Source of the DNA: Oegoconia quadripuncta
Taxonomy: Eukaryota; Arthropoda; Insecta; Lepidoptera; Autostichidae
Direction: 5' to 3'
Length of the DNA stretch: 64,000 bases
Assembly (NCBI GenBank): GCA_949316235.1
Contig: OX438747.1
Coordinates: 29,392,618-29,456,617, forward strand
The notes under the pieces are model-generated. The model saw only the letters and a program-made list of their open reading frames with translations. It was not told the DNA's origin and searched no databases. Below, piece by piece: positions 10,001 to 20,404 of the stretch (its first letter is position 1; each line of letters starts with the position of its first letter). Made by a program: the position numbers and the translations under genes.

Positions 10001-10335
10001 ACCGCCTTCGTGGCTCAATGTAAACAACATTGGGTCTCCGATTCGGTGGTCGCAGGTTCGATTCCCAGCGGGGTACATGTTTAAGTACTCGGTTTGGTTG
10101 GTGGTAGGGCATTTTAAATGTCCGCCTGGCTAGCTACCACTATCTTATCAAAATCTGCCGCCAAGCAGCAATGTTAATAGCATTGTTGTATTCCGGTTGT
10201 CAGAGATAAGATAGCGAGTCCCCCAAATGTGTTGGGGTTTCCGGGTCAGTACGCTTCCACCTTCGACCTCATCTGCACTTAACATCAGGCGTGATTGAGG
10301 TCAAGTACCAACCCGTTATGCATAAAAAAATAATA
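10001..10335 (+). mobile_element. SINE-A copy, full length
   Basis: Begins ACCGCCTTCGTGGCTCAATG (A-box region) and has a B box GGTTCGATTCCC near 10058. The body carries TCCGCCTGGCTAGCTACCAC and CTGCCGCCAAGCAGCAATG, and it ends at CCAACCCGTTATGCATAAAA. One of the best references for SINE-A structure in the window (~330 bp). Confidence 0.88.
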
Positions 10336-10815
10336 AACAAAAAAATACACTAAAATCGGCTTAAGCAATTTTCATCAAATATGGATACGAACCTTCTTTA
10401 AGAAGAAGTCTTATAAAAAACCACACTTAAATCGGACCACGCATTACTGAGATACGTCCGGACAAAGTCTGGACGCTCATCGTATGTCATCGGGGATGAA
10501 TGCAACCAGTCACCCATCCAAAGACTGACTGCGCCTGACGTAGCTTAACTTCGCCAATCTAAAACGAATAACGAATCCGCCGCGCACGAGTGCATGATAA
10601 AAACGTCGACGAAATCCGCCAAACGTTGTCATTGTGAAAAATTAGCACATATAAAAACTATTTGATGGAAACTGCAAACAAAAATTTTTTTATAACCAAT
10701 ACGTGTTTTGGCTAAGGCACTTCAGACATGATGACGCCAGACGATGCGACACGTTACTAGCCGAGACATGTTTAGCATCACACTAATTAGCATCGGACTG
10801 TCGCACAGACCATCA
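10336..10815. other. Intergenic; contains one MITE-8-like end
   Basis: AAATCGGACCACGC at about 10431 and ACTGAGATACGTCC match the terminal repeat of MITE-8 (53088-53281). The rest shows nothing recognisable. Confidence 0.4.
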
Positions 10816-11040
10816 TACAGGGTGAAATTTAATTCGTGTAATTCTGGTTCACTGGTGAGTCCAGTCCTGATTACGAACAACTTGCCTAGTGGCAAGTAAA
10901 GTGGTACCTTAGCCGATTGATTCGATCAAAAAATTTTCGATGACCAATACGAAGTAAACTGAAATACTGAAGAATAGAAGTCAACAATTTTCGGCTGAAT
11001 TCGGCTATGGTTCTTAGTGAAAAGGTGTTCGCAATCAGTC

Positions 11041-11188
11041 CTTAGATTATGTAACTTCATCGGTATCGTCATCGATTACGTTGACCAATGAGAAACCGTC
11101 AAATTGCCTAACAAGCGATTAGCCAACCAATCACATGTCAGAACGTAACCGATGACGATAACGATGAATTTGTGTAATAGAACCCCTG
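11041..11188. mobile_element. MITE-2 nested in MITE-1
   Basis: Imperfect terminal inverted repeats: GATTATGTAACTTCATCGGT on the left, and on the right the complement of TATTACACAAATTCATCGTT. The centre has CAACCAATCACATGTCAGAA. Related copies are at 26752-26894 (also inside MITE-1) and 52884-53024, and a decayed one near 16818-16960. Confidence 0.65.
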
Positions 11189-11228
11189 GATTGGAGTCAT
11201 CAGCCGAAAAATGTTGTACTTGCATAGT

Positions 11229-11617
11229 TTCGCAAATATTTTGCAAATATTCAAAAGAAAACTTAAACAGTGACTGACACAATGCAGTTTTTACTCACTA
11301 GGTGAATATTTTGATGTTTACAAATACCCAAAGCTATGAATACAATGGAATTATTACCTACATAACTATTTAATTTTGACTTCTGTGAATTTGACATTGT
11401 AACGAAATTATTATTGACTTCTCTGAACCTGACATTTTAACTAAATAATTAATGTAACTACGTATAATGTGCATGTGTAAATATAATCGTTAATTAAATG
11501 TGTAAATATAATTACATTTTGCATGCCAGTGTCTGGTAAAATGTGTGAAACTTTATATTTGTGAATGAGATCTGTGTACCATATTTAGAGCAAAATAAAT
11601 GTATTTGTATTTGTAGT
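11229..11617 (+). mobile_element. LINE 3' UTR with TTTGTA tail
   Basis: AT-rich noncoding stretch ending GCAAAATAAATGTATTTGTA and a second TTTGTA unit, after which MITE-1 sequence resumes (TTTTAGAATGGTTTACTTT). A matching reversed tail is at about 50028-50150. Boundaries come from the point where MITE-1 continuity breaks and resumes. Confidence 0.5.
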
Positions 11618-11687
11618 AAAGTTGATTTTAGAATGGTTTACTTTGGGGTGATCGAAATTTTTTGTACAATTTTGACTATGGTCAAAG

Positions 11688-12509
11688 TCAAAGTCAAAGT
11701 CAAAAAATATTTATTTCGTAGGATAAAGATTATCACTTGAAAACGTCACATTTTTTATCTTAATATTAAAATTATTGACATTATTGCTCATTCGCAAAGC
11801 TGATTCCCCAGAGAAGAACGAGCAAGAAACTCAAGGGTTGCTCTTTTAAATAAGTTTGGGTTACAATTATATTATATTGTATAATTAGGCTGAATATCGC
11901 CAAGCGGTCTATGTCCATGCTTGCTTATCATCCAGATGGTCAGAAATTTTATAATAGCCTTTGGTAAATAATGTCTGTTTTGTGATGGTTTTGAATTTAT
12001 TTAAAGGTAAATTTTGAATGTCCACTGGAACCTTATTATAAAAGCGTATACATTGCCCCTTAAATGACTTAGAGACTTTGTGTAAACGGCTGGCATGAAC
12101 AGCAAGTTTATTTTTATATCTGGTATTAACATTATGTATATCACTATTTTTCTTAAACGATTCTATATTTTTTCTTACATACATTAAGTTTTCGTAAATA
12201 TATTGCGATGCTAATGTTAATATATTAATTTCTTTAAATTTATTCCTAAGAGACACTCTGGGGCCCAGTTTGTAAATCGCGCGAACCGCTCGTTTCTGCA
12301 GAACAAAGATACAATTTATGTCCCCGGCATTTCCCCACAACAGAATGCCGTAGGTCAGTATACTATGGAAATAACTGAAATAGACCAACCTCGCGGTATC
12401 CACATCGGTTAAATAACGTATTTTTTAATCGCAAACACTGCAGAACTGAGGCGCTTCGCTAAACTTATCGATGTGTGGACCCCACTGCAGTCCTTTATCC
12501 AATGGTCCC
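11688..12509 (-). mobile_element. LINE-a copy 2, 5'-truncated
   Basis: Begins with three or four GTCAAA tail units and reads back through the same 3' UTR and C-terminal codons as 1507-2325, stopping at CCAATGG. The reverse frame 12403-11909 encodes 164 residues nearly identical to copy 1, including LTYGILLWGNAGDI and a DHLDDKQAWT end. A one-base deletion in the T run at about 12421-12426 breaks the frame upstream. An ATGGT shared by both flanks (11684-11688, 12506-12510) may be the target duplication. Near-identity to copy 1 implies recent insertion. Confidence 0.88.
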
Positions 12510-12639
12510 TTGGAGATAGTCGTTCGTAATCAAAAGTGGCGTCACCAGTTCATGGGAATTACACGAATTCAAATTCACCCTGTATAAATGTAGCGCGACT
12601 GCCCCCGTAGCATGGCATGGTACTTTTACCTACGGTAGC

Positions 12640-12975
12640 CTTCTGGCTACCGCACCATCAACGCTCACTGCGATCTGGCGCTGTCCGTGGTGTATTAAAT
12701 TAGGGACTCGAGCTTCACTTGACTCTCTCCCCCATAGGGTTAGCCGCTTTGGCTTTTTGCGTCACATTGGCTGCACTCCCATTTGCTGGGGGGGAGGTGG
12801 GACTTTCTTTCTTTCCTACTTTTCACCCTTAAATTCTTTAATTAGTCTGGGGTCCAAGGTAGCAATAGAGTCACGTAGGGCACCGTCTACCTTCAGTAGG
12901 CGCCGTGCAGAGTACCACTGTTGATCCTGGCTTACAGGAGATACAGTGGGAGGAGAGCGGAGGTGGGATCTGCCC
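12640..12975. repeat. Repeat I, copy 2
   Basis: Near-identical to 5985-6310 over about 320 bp. Adds GAGGTGGGATCTGCCCCCGT at the right side, and is preceded by the short hairpin GGTAGCCTTCTGGCTACC. Confidence 0.72.
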
Positions 12976-13275
12976 CCGTAGCCTAACAGCGTTTGTCGCA
13001 CGTGACGCGACGCAAGAATGGGATAGTTGTATATTTCATCGAAACGAATGAGCAGGACAAATATTATCTCATACGACATGAACGTTTATCGCGCCTGTAA
13101 TGCTTCTCATGCTGACACCACCAACCCTATTTTTTTGTTGACGGGACGAAATCTAAAGAAACCCTTAAAATCTTAAAATGCTAATTTTTTTACAGTCAAA
13201 AACGTTTATTAGCATATTACAGAAATCATACAAATTCACATGTAAAATACACACTTTCTTGTTGAAGTTCAACAT
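12976..13275. other. No gene recognised
   Basis: About 300 bases without a supported feature. Confidence 0.35.
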
Positions 13276-13412
13276 CTAAATAATATTATAAATGCGAAGG
13301 TATATTTTTTATTAGAAAGGATATTTTTTATCCACATAAAGTGAGTAGTCCCGCGGGGTAAACAAACCTCGATTAAGTTATTCCTCGCAGGCGAAGCCGC
13401 GGGCGGAGAGCT
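13276..13412 (-). mobile_element. RTE/SINE-type terminal repeat, internally deleted
   Basis: Reverse orientation of a family widespread in Lepidoptera: AATATTATAAATGCGAAGG at one end, GTAGTCCCGCGGGGTAAACA in the middle and CGAAGCCGCGGGCGGAGAGC at the other end. Fuller copies are at 33398-33575, 49745-49966 and 59555-59763. The central part is missing here. Confidence 0.65.
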
Positions 13413-13436
13413 AGTACAATTATAAATACGAAATTT

Positions 13437-13582
13437 TGGATTTATTTATTTTTATTTACATCCATGACTCGGGAATAACTGTTCGTATTCATCACACAAA
13501 CATTTACCCCGTGCGGGATTCGAACCCGCAACCGTTGGTTTCGCAGACAGGGTCACTATCCACGACACCAATCGGTCGTCTT
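13437..13582 (-). mobile_element. SINE-C copy, 3' truncated
   Basis: Reverse strand of a tRNA-like head: GCGGGATTCGAACCCGCAAC is the B-box arm, and ACACCAATCGGTCGTC is the reverse of the GACGACCGATTGGTGT start. Upstream are ATTCATCACACAAACATTTA and ATCCATGACTCGGGAATA, SINE-C body sequence. Confidence 0.8.
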
Positions 13583-13587
13583 AATAT

Positions 13588-13634
13588 GCAACAGATTCTC
13601 AAGCGTCAACTTAAGATCCTCTCAATCTACGGGC
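13588..13634 (-). repeat. MITE-3 fragment
   Basis: CAACAGATTCTCAAGCGTCA, then CTCAATCTACGGGCC, as in the right half of MITE-3 (compare 56578-56643). Confidence 0.5.
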
Positions 13635-14274
13635 CTAAGTCCGCATATTATGACGGGCAAGTCTGGAACCCTACATTGAGTTTTACATTTTCTTTAAATG
13701 AGTTGAAACAGTAGCTTACCTTGAAAGAAAGAAACTGTTTATTCGCTACTTCGACACATATATAAATAATTAATAAAATAACAGAACACTCAGATAAGTG
13801 TCGCTTAAGAGCTCAGAGCTGGTTTACTGTCGCACCCTTGGTACAGTCAGCTGCAAAGAAACCAGACTCCTAATTCACATAGGTAAAGACTGCAAGTACG
13901 GGGGTCTGGTTTCTCTGTATCTGATTGTACCTACCTACATATTATTTTCGTAAGATTCTTGTGAAATGGTAATCAAATAACCGTCTCCTGCGCATGGACT
14001 TGGCGACCAATGATTTAAATAAATAAAGTCGAAGCGAGATAAAAAATTCCAATAGCTGATAACTAGTCAGATAAACAGTGCGATATAGCTATGTACTTAG
14101 AAAAAATAAGTCACAGTAGCAAGAACCAATATTACTTTATGTGTAGCCCAATAAAGCTCCAAATTGAACGGAATTAATCTGTTATTCGGTAACGATGACG
14201 TAATGTACGACAGTCAAATCGTATGTAATGCAGAGGAATGGATGACAAAGAATAGGTAACCAGGGTATAGACTT
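13635..14274. other. No gene recognised; possible LINE tail
   Basis: GAAAGAAAGAAACTGTTTATTC at about 13720-13742 looks like a reversed LINE tail. The rest holds nothing I can support. Confidence 0.35.
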
Positions 14275-14612
14275 ACGCTCGCTGGCCTGCACGTCGTCTG
14301 AGGGTCGCGGACGGCTACATCTCGGGGCGATGTATTCGTCGCACGCGGCCCGGCAGAGGATGACACCCGCCGGAGCGACCGGGGGGGTGTCGTCGCATCG
14401 GGCCCTGCCGCGCTTCATACCGCTCGCTGATCGCGATGTGAGGCACGACAGCGCCCACTACGGAGGGTGCGCTAGACGACCTCCGGGAATGAGCCTCCCC
14501 TTGTGAGGGGGGCGGGGCGGTGGGGGGCCTGGAGCCGCTTACGCGTTCCCAGGACCTCCCTACTGCCGAAGAAGGTCGCCGCGAGGTCTTAGTGGGTTAC
14601 CCTCCCGGTACG
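14275..14612. repeat. GC-rich retroelement-like segment
   Basis: Strikingly GC-rich against the AT-rich surroundings, with G runs at 14383 and 14509-14526. TCCCTACTGCCGAAGAAGGT at about 14567 matches, in reverse, the block at 17735-17815, so it is a repeat. A piece of LINE 5' region or ORF is likely; no intact frame is present. Confidence 0.45.
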
Positions 14613-14894
14613 TGTAATGCGTTTCCCCGCGAAAAAAATAAAGCGGTATATTATTACTGCATTAGACCGGGTCGTTCAAAGAATCATTATAGCACCACTT
14701 AATTGGTGTTAAAACGGGACTTTGGAACCAATGGGAACTCAGTCAGACACAGACGTCGTTCGCGAACTGTCGTATGAAATGCTGATTTATATTGTAAAAA
14801 AATTAATCACTTACCACAGAAAAGCGACCAAAAAACATACAAATATAATGTAGGTATTACTCGTAAAACTAATATTTTAATTAATATTGCAATT

Positions 14895-15065
14895 TATAGG
14901 TTGTGAGCACAGGCTAAAAAAGTTTTGGCTCTGCATGGTGGTTTTAGACATTTATTCTCAGGAGTCCTATTAGTTCCCGAGGATTCGAAGAGATGGCGTT
15001 GTTTTATCTGCTAAGAATTCAAAAATTTGTTCGCGCGACCATATTAATTGAACCCAATATGTTAC
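14895..15065 (+). repeat. Repeat G, copy 1
   Basis: GTGAGCACAGGCTAAAAAAG, then TTATTCTCAGGAGTCCTATT, GAGATGGCG and GCGCGACCATA. The same order occurs at 36970-37130 and, reversed, at 40625-40795. Probably a small MITE. Confidence 0.55.
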
Positions 15066-15169
15066 GGGAATAATCTTACACAATATTCATTTACCAATAA
15101 CGTAAGTTTTAATTTGATAACACCAAACACATTTCAAAATTCCATTTGTCCCAGACCCATCAGGTTTCA

Positions 15170-15352
15170 GCGGAATACCAGTGTTTTGTCCGCCTCGGCA
15201 AATCCACACATGCACTGAAAGCCTTTTTGTATACTGCGGCACACACATAATATTTGTTGTTTCTGTACTTGTGTTTTATTGTTTTAGTTGCATTTTTCAT
15301 ATGTAAAATTTGTTATGCGTGTGTACATGGATGCAAATAAATGCTTATCTAT
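15170..15352 (+). mobile_element. LINE 3' end with TATC tail
   Basis: TTGTTTCTGTACTTGTGTTT, CATATGTAAAATTTGTTATG and GGATGCAAATAAATGCTTAT end in TATC repeats. The mirror image with a TAGA/ATAG tail is at 25214-25345, establishing a family 3' end. No coding part remains. Confidence 0.65.
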
Positions 15353-15423
15353 CTATATATATTATTAATTAATGAACCAGGGTTTATTTTCCTGTTTATT
15401 TTATACCTTAATCGGCGACATTT

Positions 15424-15600
15424 GGGCCCGTATTAATAAACCATTCTCAGGATTGAGAACAGTCTTGTTGATTAATAAATCGAGACTTGAGACCTGAAAA
15501 GCACGTGCATATTCAAGCAGTACTTACTCACTTGAGAGATCAAGACTATCATTTATTCGCCGTTGAGGCGAATACTTGAGAAGTCATCTCAGTCACGGTC
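15424..15600 (+). mobile_element. MITE-3, one half only
   Basis: GGGCCCGTATTAATAAACCA at the edge, GATTGAGAACAG, and an interior with CGCCGTTGAGGCGAATACTT shared with the complete copy at 36689-36962. It stops where repeat E begins. Confidence 0.6.
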
Positions 15601-15776
15601 AAGTAATTCATCAGTAAAGTGGCAGAATGCTTTACTAAAGATTTTGGCGGCTTCTTGTGGGAACCCGAAAGCTCCGTTACGCATTTTAATTTACACTTCC
15701 CTTCACTTGCTGCTGCACAATATTCTGCCATTATTAAGCTTCAAAAGTCAGTATGCACAAATTATAAGAATGTATT
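15596..15776 (-). repeat. Repeat E, partial copy
   Basis: Reverse orientation of the family with the MAEYC-starting ORF. CATTATTAAGCTTCAAAAGT lies at the start-codon end (15733) and AAAGTGGCAGAATGCTTTAC at the other. Indels break the short frame. Confidence 0.6.
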
Positions 15777-16289
15777 AAGGTTTTAGTTAACTCTCTCATT
15801 TCGGACGCATATGATGCATAATGTACCATATCTACCTACTTTCTTTTCATGCTAATTTGGACCACTCGATATAAAGGGAAACTATAATTCCTCGTCCAAT
15901 CTGTATTGGCAAAAATCTTGCCTTCAAAGTCATTTACTTTAATGTTTGTGAACGTGTGAGCCAATTTCGTGTATCCACTTTTTGCTATACAGAATTTACA
16001 TGATAAAAAACTGGCCGTTAACTGTTATAAATACTTTGTGTGGGTGTATAATATGTGAGTTGAGTGTGTCTGTAATACTAAATGAAAGATGCACAATATT
16101 ACAATTAATTCCTTGGTGGCAGCAACTACTCTACTTGGGGGGACTGAAAACTGCAAATCTGCTGAATCCCTACCTTTTCCTCACAGTTTGACCTAATTTA
16201 TTATCAATTAATTACTTGTTAAATTAACTTTGTGGTGAATAAATACCTTTTATTTATTTATATTTGTTTTTTTGCTTTATTGCTATCTT
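15777..16289. other. No gene recognised
   Basis: AT-rich, no supported feature. Confidence 0.35.
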
Positions 16290-16380
16290 GGACCTCAGAC
16301 TAACTACCGTTGGTACCAGGCTAACATAAATTAGCGACTGTCACCTCCTCATCAACAATGGTTTTCAGCACGGTGCCTAC
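16290..16380 (+). repeat. Repeat I fragment
   Basis: TTGGACCTCAGACTAACTAC, GGTACCAGGCTAACATAA and CACCTCCTCATCAAC match 62420-62510. Confidence 0.5.
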
Positions 16381-16817
16381 TGATGGTATATGGTACTAAT
16401 TTTATGTGTTCGATACAGTTTCTATGAAAACTAGTTACAATGGTTAGCATTGTTCTATAACACGCTATAAAATTACAATCTTAAACACAAAAGAACGCTA
16501 ACTTTATCATTCTAATATTAATCATGTTTAAGATCTCATAACTTGTCCCATACAAGTTATTTTCATTTAATAATTATAGGTATTTGAACAAAAAAAGTTT
16601 CAACTTTGTTTTAAAAACAAAATAAATGACTAAGTTTTACAGCGTAACAACAAATTGTTGAGACATGAAATTATCTAAATGTGCCAATATATGTATAATG
16701 GACAGATAACAAAATTAGTGACGTAGATTTTTTCTAATAACTACCTTCTCGTTCATGAAATAATATATCAACAGGCTTTAATTTGCAGCAGAAACCGGAT
16801 ATGGGTAATTGAGTTGA
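16381..16817. other. No gene recognised
   Basis: AT-rich, no supported feature. Confidence 0.35.
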
Positions 16818-16960
16818 GGTTACATAATTTTACCATATTCTCGCTCGTTGTCGCTTACGTTCTGATGATGTATGATTGGTTGTCTCATTTTGAAGTTTTT
16901 TCATTGGTCAACGTTATTAATAACAATAACATTTGTTTCACATCAAATATATCTTGGTGT
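16818..16960. mobile_element. Decayed MITE-2 relative
   Basis: GGTTACATAATTTTACCATA, CTTACGTTCTGATGATGTAT and CATTGGTCAACGTTATTA follow the order of MITE-2 (compare 26752-26894) with many substitutions. Confidence 0.35.
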
Positions 16961-17734
16961 CATCGACATTAAGCAGAGGATGCGCGATTATGAGGTGAAG
17001 CCGTTCGAACAGGAGAGCGCCACAAACCTCTCAGTACCTTCTGCTATCTTGGTAATGCGAACAAATATTAGCCCAGGGAAAATACGTTTAGACCACGGAA
17101 AAACGCATAACCGCGATTTTAATTGTAAATGTAGTAACAATTGCTAAAAATTAAGCATTTATAACAAACGCAAGTACCAATACATTTTTCCGAATAAGTT
17201 AATGTTGAAAAATGTGTTTCTTTTTTTATTAATGCTCAATTTATGGATATTTCTTTCAATTCAATATTTAGGGAAATTGTCGTTGCAAAATATTAGTTCT
17301 CATTTTTATTTTAAGCAATAATGCAGCTCGCCGATATTTCCAGCTAAAAACACATGCATGCCTAACTATAACATGCTTAGTTTTTTATCCACCAATAAGT
17401 TAACTGTGTTTAACAAAAGTCTACCTAATTAAATATCAGTTAGTATGATACAAATTAATAATAAGATTTTCCAAAAAAAAATCTAGACTAAGCTATAATT
17501 TTTTAGGCTTAGTCATTCAAAATTACATCTCTAATATACCTCTATAAGATAGCAACTATATGTCGGTTCTGAATTATGTTTTTTCTCTGTGAGCTAAGCT
17601 AGTTTTTTACTGTATTTTCCCTGAGCTATATCACCCTGAAAGCATGTAGGTATCAGCCAAGTGCACTGTAATGAACATAACAATGCACTTGTGTGCACTG
17701 TGAGACATTCAAAGCGGTATTTAGGTTTCTGTAG
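16961..17734. other. No gene recognised
   Basis: A 91-codon open frame starting at 16872 spans the MITE-2 relative and runs to 17147. It has no recognisable domain and I do not accept it as a gene. The rest is AT-rich. Confidence 0.35.
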
Positions 17735-17815
17735 TCTGTTTTTTTTTCGTGAGGGAGGGATACCCACTAAAACCCTGCGGCGACCTTCCTCGGCAGTAGG
17801 GAGTAGGTTCTTATA
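17735..17815 (-). repeat. Fragment of the GC-rich retroelement segment
   Basis: CCCTGCGGCGACCTTCCTCG and GGCAGTAGGGAG are the reverse complement of the block near 14560-14605. Confidence 0.45.
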
Positions 17816-17854
17816 ATCTGTCTGTGTGTCACAGGTATTTCACTTGGAGACTTT

Positions 17855-17990
17855 TTTATGCACAACGGGTCATCACTTGACCTCAATCACTACTTTGCAA
17901 CATACTTATTAGGTTGGTGGTAGGGCATTTTAAAATGTCCGCCTGGCTAGCTACCACCATCTTATCTAAATCTGCCGCCAAATACACCAT
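17855..17990. mobile_element. Two SINE-A pieces in opposite orientation
   Basis: 17855-17890 is the reversed SINE-A terminus (TTTTTATGCACAACGGGTCA). 17912-17982 is a forward body piece (GGTTGGTGGTAGGGCATTTT, then TCCGCCTGGCTAGC). This head-to-tail inversion implies rearrangement, not a single insertion. A similar arrangement exists at 52285-52872. Confidence 0.6.
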
Positions 17991-18205
17991 AAGTCACACT
18001 GGTAATATACATTGATTAAAGACTAGTCCTTCAAGTATTGAGGTATTTTGGACGCGACGATATTGCGCAATGGAGTTTCCACTGATGGGCACATCATAGG
18101 AACTCGAAATAATTGTCGTATTGCCCATATTGAAGACGCGGTGAACAGTTGCGGATATATAACGTCTCCCAGCCTTTCAGCAGTGGAATCGCCTTCATGC
18201 TTTTT

Positions 18206-18665
18206 AACCGCCTCCGTGGCTCAATGTAAACAACATTGGCTTTACGATTCGGAGGTCGCGGGTTCGATCCCCAGCGAGGTACATGTTTAAGTAGAAAGAA
18301 GAAAGAAAGAAAGAAAGAAAAACATTTATTCAGCTTACAATGGGCATGTACATGAAAATTTTTTGAGAAATTAAAACTAAAACATAATAATGCAAGCTGA
18401 CATAGGTTCCAGCTCAGCATAAGTACTCGGTTTGGTTGGTGGTAGAGCATTTTAAATGTCCGCCTGGCTAGCTACCACCATCTTATCTAAATCTGCCGCC
18501 AAGCAGCAATGTTAACAGCATTGCTGTGTTCCGGTTGTCAGAGATAAAATATATAGTCAGCCCCCAAATGTGTTAGGGTTTCCGGGTCAGTACGCTTCCA
18601 CCTTCGACCTCATCTTCACTTAACATTCAGGTGTGATTGAGGTCAAGTACCAACGCGTCGTGCAA
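18206..18665 (+). mobile_element. SINE-A copy split by a LINE tail
   Basis: Head at 18208 (AACCGCCTCCGTGGCTCAAT) and B box GGTTCGATCCCC at about 18261. It is interrupted at 18294-18419, then continues CTCGGTTTGGTTGGTGGTAG to CAACGCGTCGTGC. Confidence 0.85.
18288..18425 (-). mobile_element. LINE 3' tail inserted in SINE-A, TAAGTA duplication
   Basis: TAAGTA at 18288-18293 is repeated at 18420-18425. The 126-bp insert starts with GAAAGAA repeats and AACATTTATTCAGCTTACAA, a reversed LINE 3' end. The SINE therefore predates it. Confidence 0.6.
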
Positions 18666-18771
18666 AGGCGCCAAATTATGGATAGTCAGTCGGCATATTT
18701 GAGGGAAAAAATAATGTTTTTGTTATGCTCATTGTTTTACAAATTCAATTTTTTCAATTCAAAAGACCATT

Positions 18772-19000
18772 TACATCATGTGTGATTGACTTTTTTTTTT
18801 ATATGAGAGGGCGGCAAACGAGCATGCGGGTCACCTGATGGAAAGCAATCACCGCCGCCCATGGACACCCGCAACACCAAAAGGGTCACAGATGCGTTGC
18901 CGGCCTTTGAGGAAGGTGTAGGCTCGTTTCTTGAAGGTTCCAATGTCGTACTCGTTCGGGGATACGTTCAAGTACCAATCCGTTGTGCATAAAAAAAATG
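18772..19000 (+). mobile_element. SINE-A 3' fragment split by LINE-f
   Basis: ACATCATGTGTGATTGA (to about 18790) and GTTCAAGTACCAATCCGTTG (from 18966) are contiguous in intact SINE-A copies. The tail is an A run at 18989-18998. Confidence 0.6.
18791..18965 (-). mobile_element. LINE-f 3' fragment
   Basis: A T run followed by ATATGAGAGGGCGGCAAACG and GGTGTAGGCTCGTTTCTTGA. Near-identical to the first 175 bp of 46981-47386, where the C-terminal codons are longer. Confidence 0.8.
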
Positions 19001-19059
19001 CTCTGATTCACTTATTTACTTTAACTAACTCTTAGTTAATCTTCTATATGTTCTACGAC

Positions 19060-19256
19060 GTTTATAAGTACCTATATACATGCCTCTCGGAAGGAGGAAA
19101 GGTTCTGGATTGGCGACCACGCACCGGAAGACGCAGCGTGGACAGGCCCCCCACGAGGTGGACCGACGATTTGGTAAAGATCGTTGGAAGTCGCTGGATG
19201 CGGGCAGGGCAGGACCGATCGTTGTTGAGACCTTCGGGCGAGGCCATCTAAGTAGC
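19060..19256 (+). pseudogene. LINE C-terminal RT fragment (RPPTRWTDDLVKI type)
   Basis: Forward translation contains LDWRPRTGRRSVDRPP, then TRWTDDLVKIVGSRWMRAGQ and DRSLLRPSGEAI. This is a well-known C-terminal segment of arthropod LINE polymerases (…GRPPTRWTDDLVK…W…A.DRS.W…GEAY). Only ~65 codons remain. Confidence 0.75.
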
Positions 19257-19689
19257 TCACGGAGTAGGAACGAGTAACGAGTCAAACTGCTAATTTTCTC
19301 GATGCACGCGCACGTGCTAGCTATCAACACGTGAGGTTAATAGCGTCGGTGGTATCACGAAGTGGCGTATCTGACAAATCATCGATTTTGAGCACAGGCC
19401 AATTGTCGAGCTTTATTGATTAATTCATTTACCGGTGGAAAGTAATACTGTTTTTTTATAGCTGCAGTTCCTATAGTTGTTCCCACACCACTTTATAGCA
19501 CAGCAAGGCATAGTAACACACGTAAATATTAAAAACGATTAATGAGCCGCGGATCGCTCTGGGAGTTAGTGCGCCACATAAAACGATGTTTTGCAGAAAC
19601 AGCTCACCGTGTATTTCATGTCTAGTGGGGTGGTTGGTCTGTGAATTTTGAGTTAGCAAAATCCTTAGAAATTTAAAGATACTATAAAA
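19257..19689. other. No gene recognised
   Basis: No supported feature. Confidence 0.35.
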
Positions 19690-19999
19690 CAGAAACTTAT
19701 TAAGAAAGCATATTATAAAATATCAGATTATTTAGACGATAAACAATCATGGACATAACCAGCCCGTTCGCATAACCAGCCTATTTCACAATTAATAATG
19801 AAATATTATAATATAAAATAATAATTTTGTAATATAAAAACCTTTTTTTAAAAAAGCGACCTCTCGAGTTTCTTGCTTGTTCTTCTCAGGGGAAAATTGC
19901 CTTTTGAACAAGCAGTAGCTTTAAAAATGTAAAATATGACTATTTTAAGTGTACCCTGTGTACCTACAAAATAAAGCATTTTTTGATTTTGATTTTGAT
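19690..19999 (+). mobile_element. LINE-b 3' end
   Basis: Codes for the end of the ORF (IKQKLIKKAYYKISDYLDDK-like, ending in SWT and TAA near 19757), then a 3' UTR with TTTCTTGCTTGTTCTTCTCA and AAAATAAAGCATTTTTTGAT, and a TTTTGA-repeat tail at about 19979-19998. Only the last ~25 codons survive. Confidence 0.75.
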
Positions 20000-20404
20000 C
20001 TTATGGAACCAGAGTTACATACAACCTATTACAAAGAGACTTATCTACGTTTGTCTTCTAGTTCTAAACATTGTGAATAGATATATTACGGGCACGATGT
20101 AAGTAACGCTTGGTCATGAGGAGAATAAATTTTTCACAATTGTTGCGTTTCTTTTGATTTACAGCAGGTAATCTATCCTGATCAAATGAAAGTGCACTCT
20201 TTTAAAAAAAAGTTTGGATATTTTTTTATTTTGTTTTAATTTATTAGGGACAATAAACAGTTTTACAATGTGTATAACTTACAATATTATTAACAAACAA
20301 GTATAGATGATTGCAAAACCAGCAGCATTATCCACAAATTACTAACAACTCAGTACTAAGTACAAAACCAAAGGAATAACTAAACTAAAATAAACAACGC
20401 AATC
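20000..20404. other. No gene recognised
   Basis: AAACAGTTTTACAATGTGTA near 20257 may be a reversed LINE tail. Otherwise nothing is supported. Confidence 0.35.

Larger units (their letters stand above)
10818..12582. mobile_element. MITE-1 copy split by three younger insertions
   Basis: Starts CAGGGTGAAATTTAATTCGT at 10818 and ends in the complementary AATTCAAATTCACCCTG at 12582, each next to TA. Compared with the uninterrupted 153-bp copy at 22316-22468 and with 53498-53981, the intervening DNA is a MITE-2 (about 11041-11188), a LINE tail (about 11229-11617) and a truncated LINE-a (11688-12509). TA flanks and the CAGGG start suggest Tc1/mariner mobilisation. Confidence 0.72.

Noticed and set aside
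16872..17147. 91-codon open frame
   Set aside because: The N-terminal third is MITE-2-like sequence; no recognised domain or splice context for the rest.
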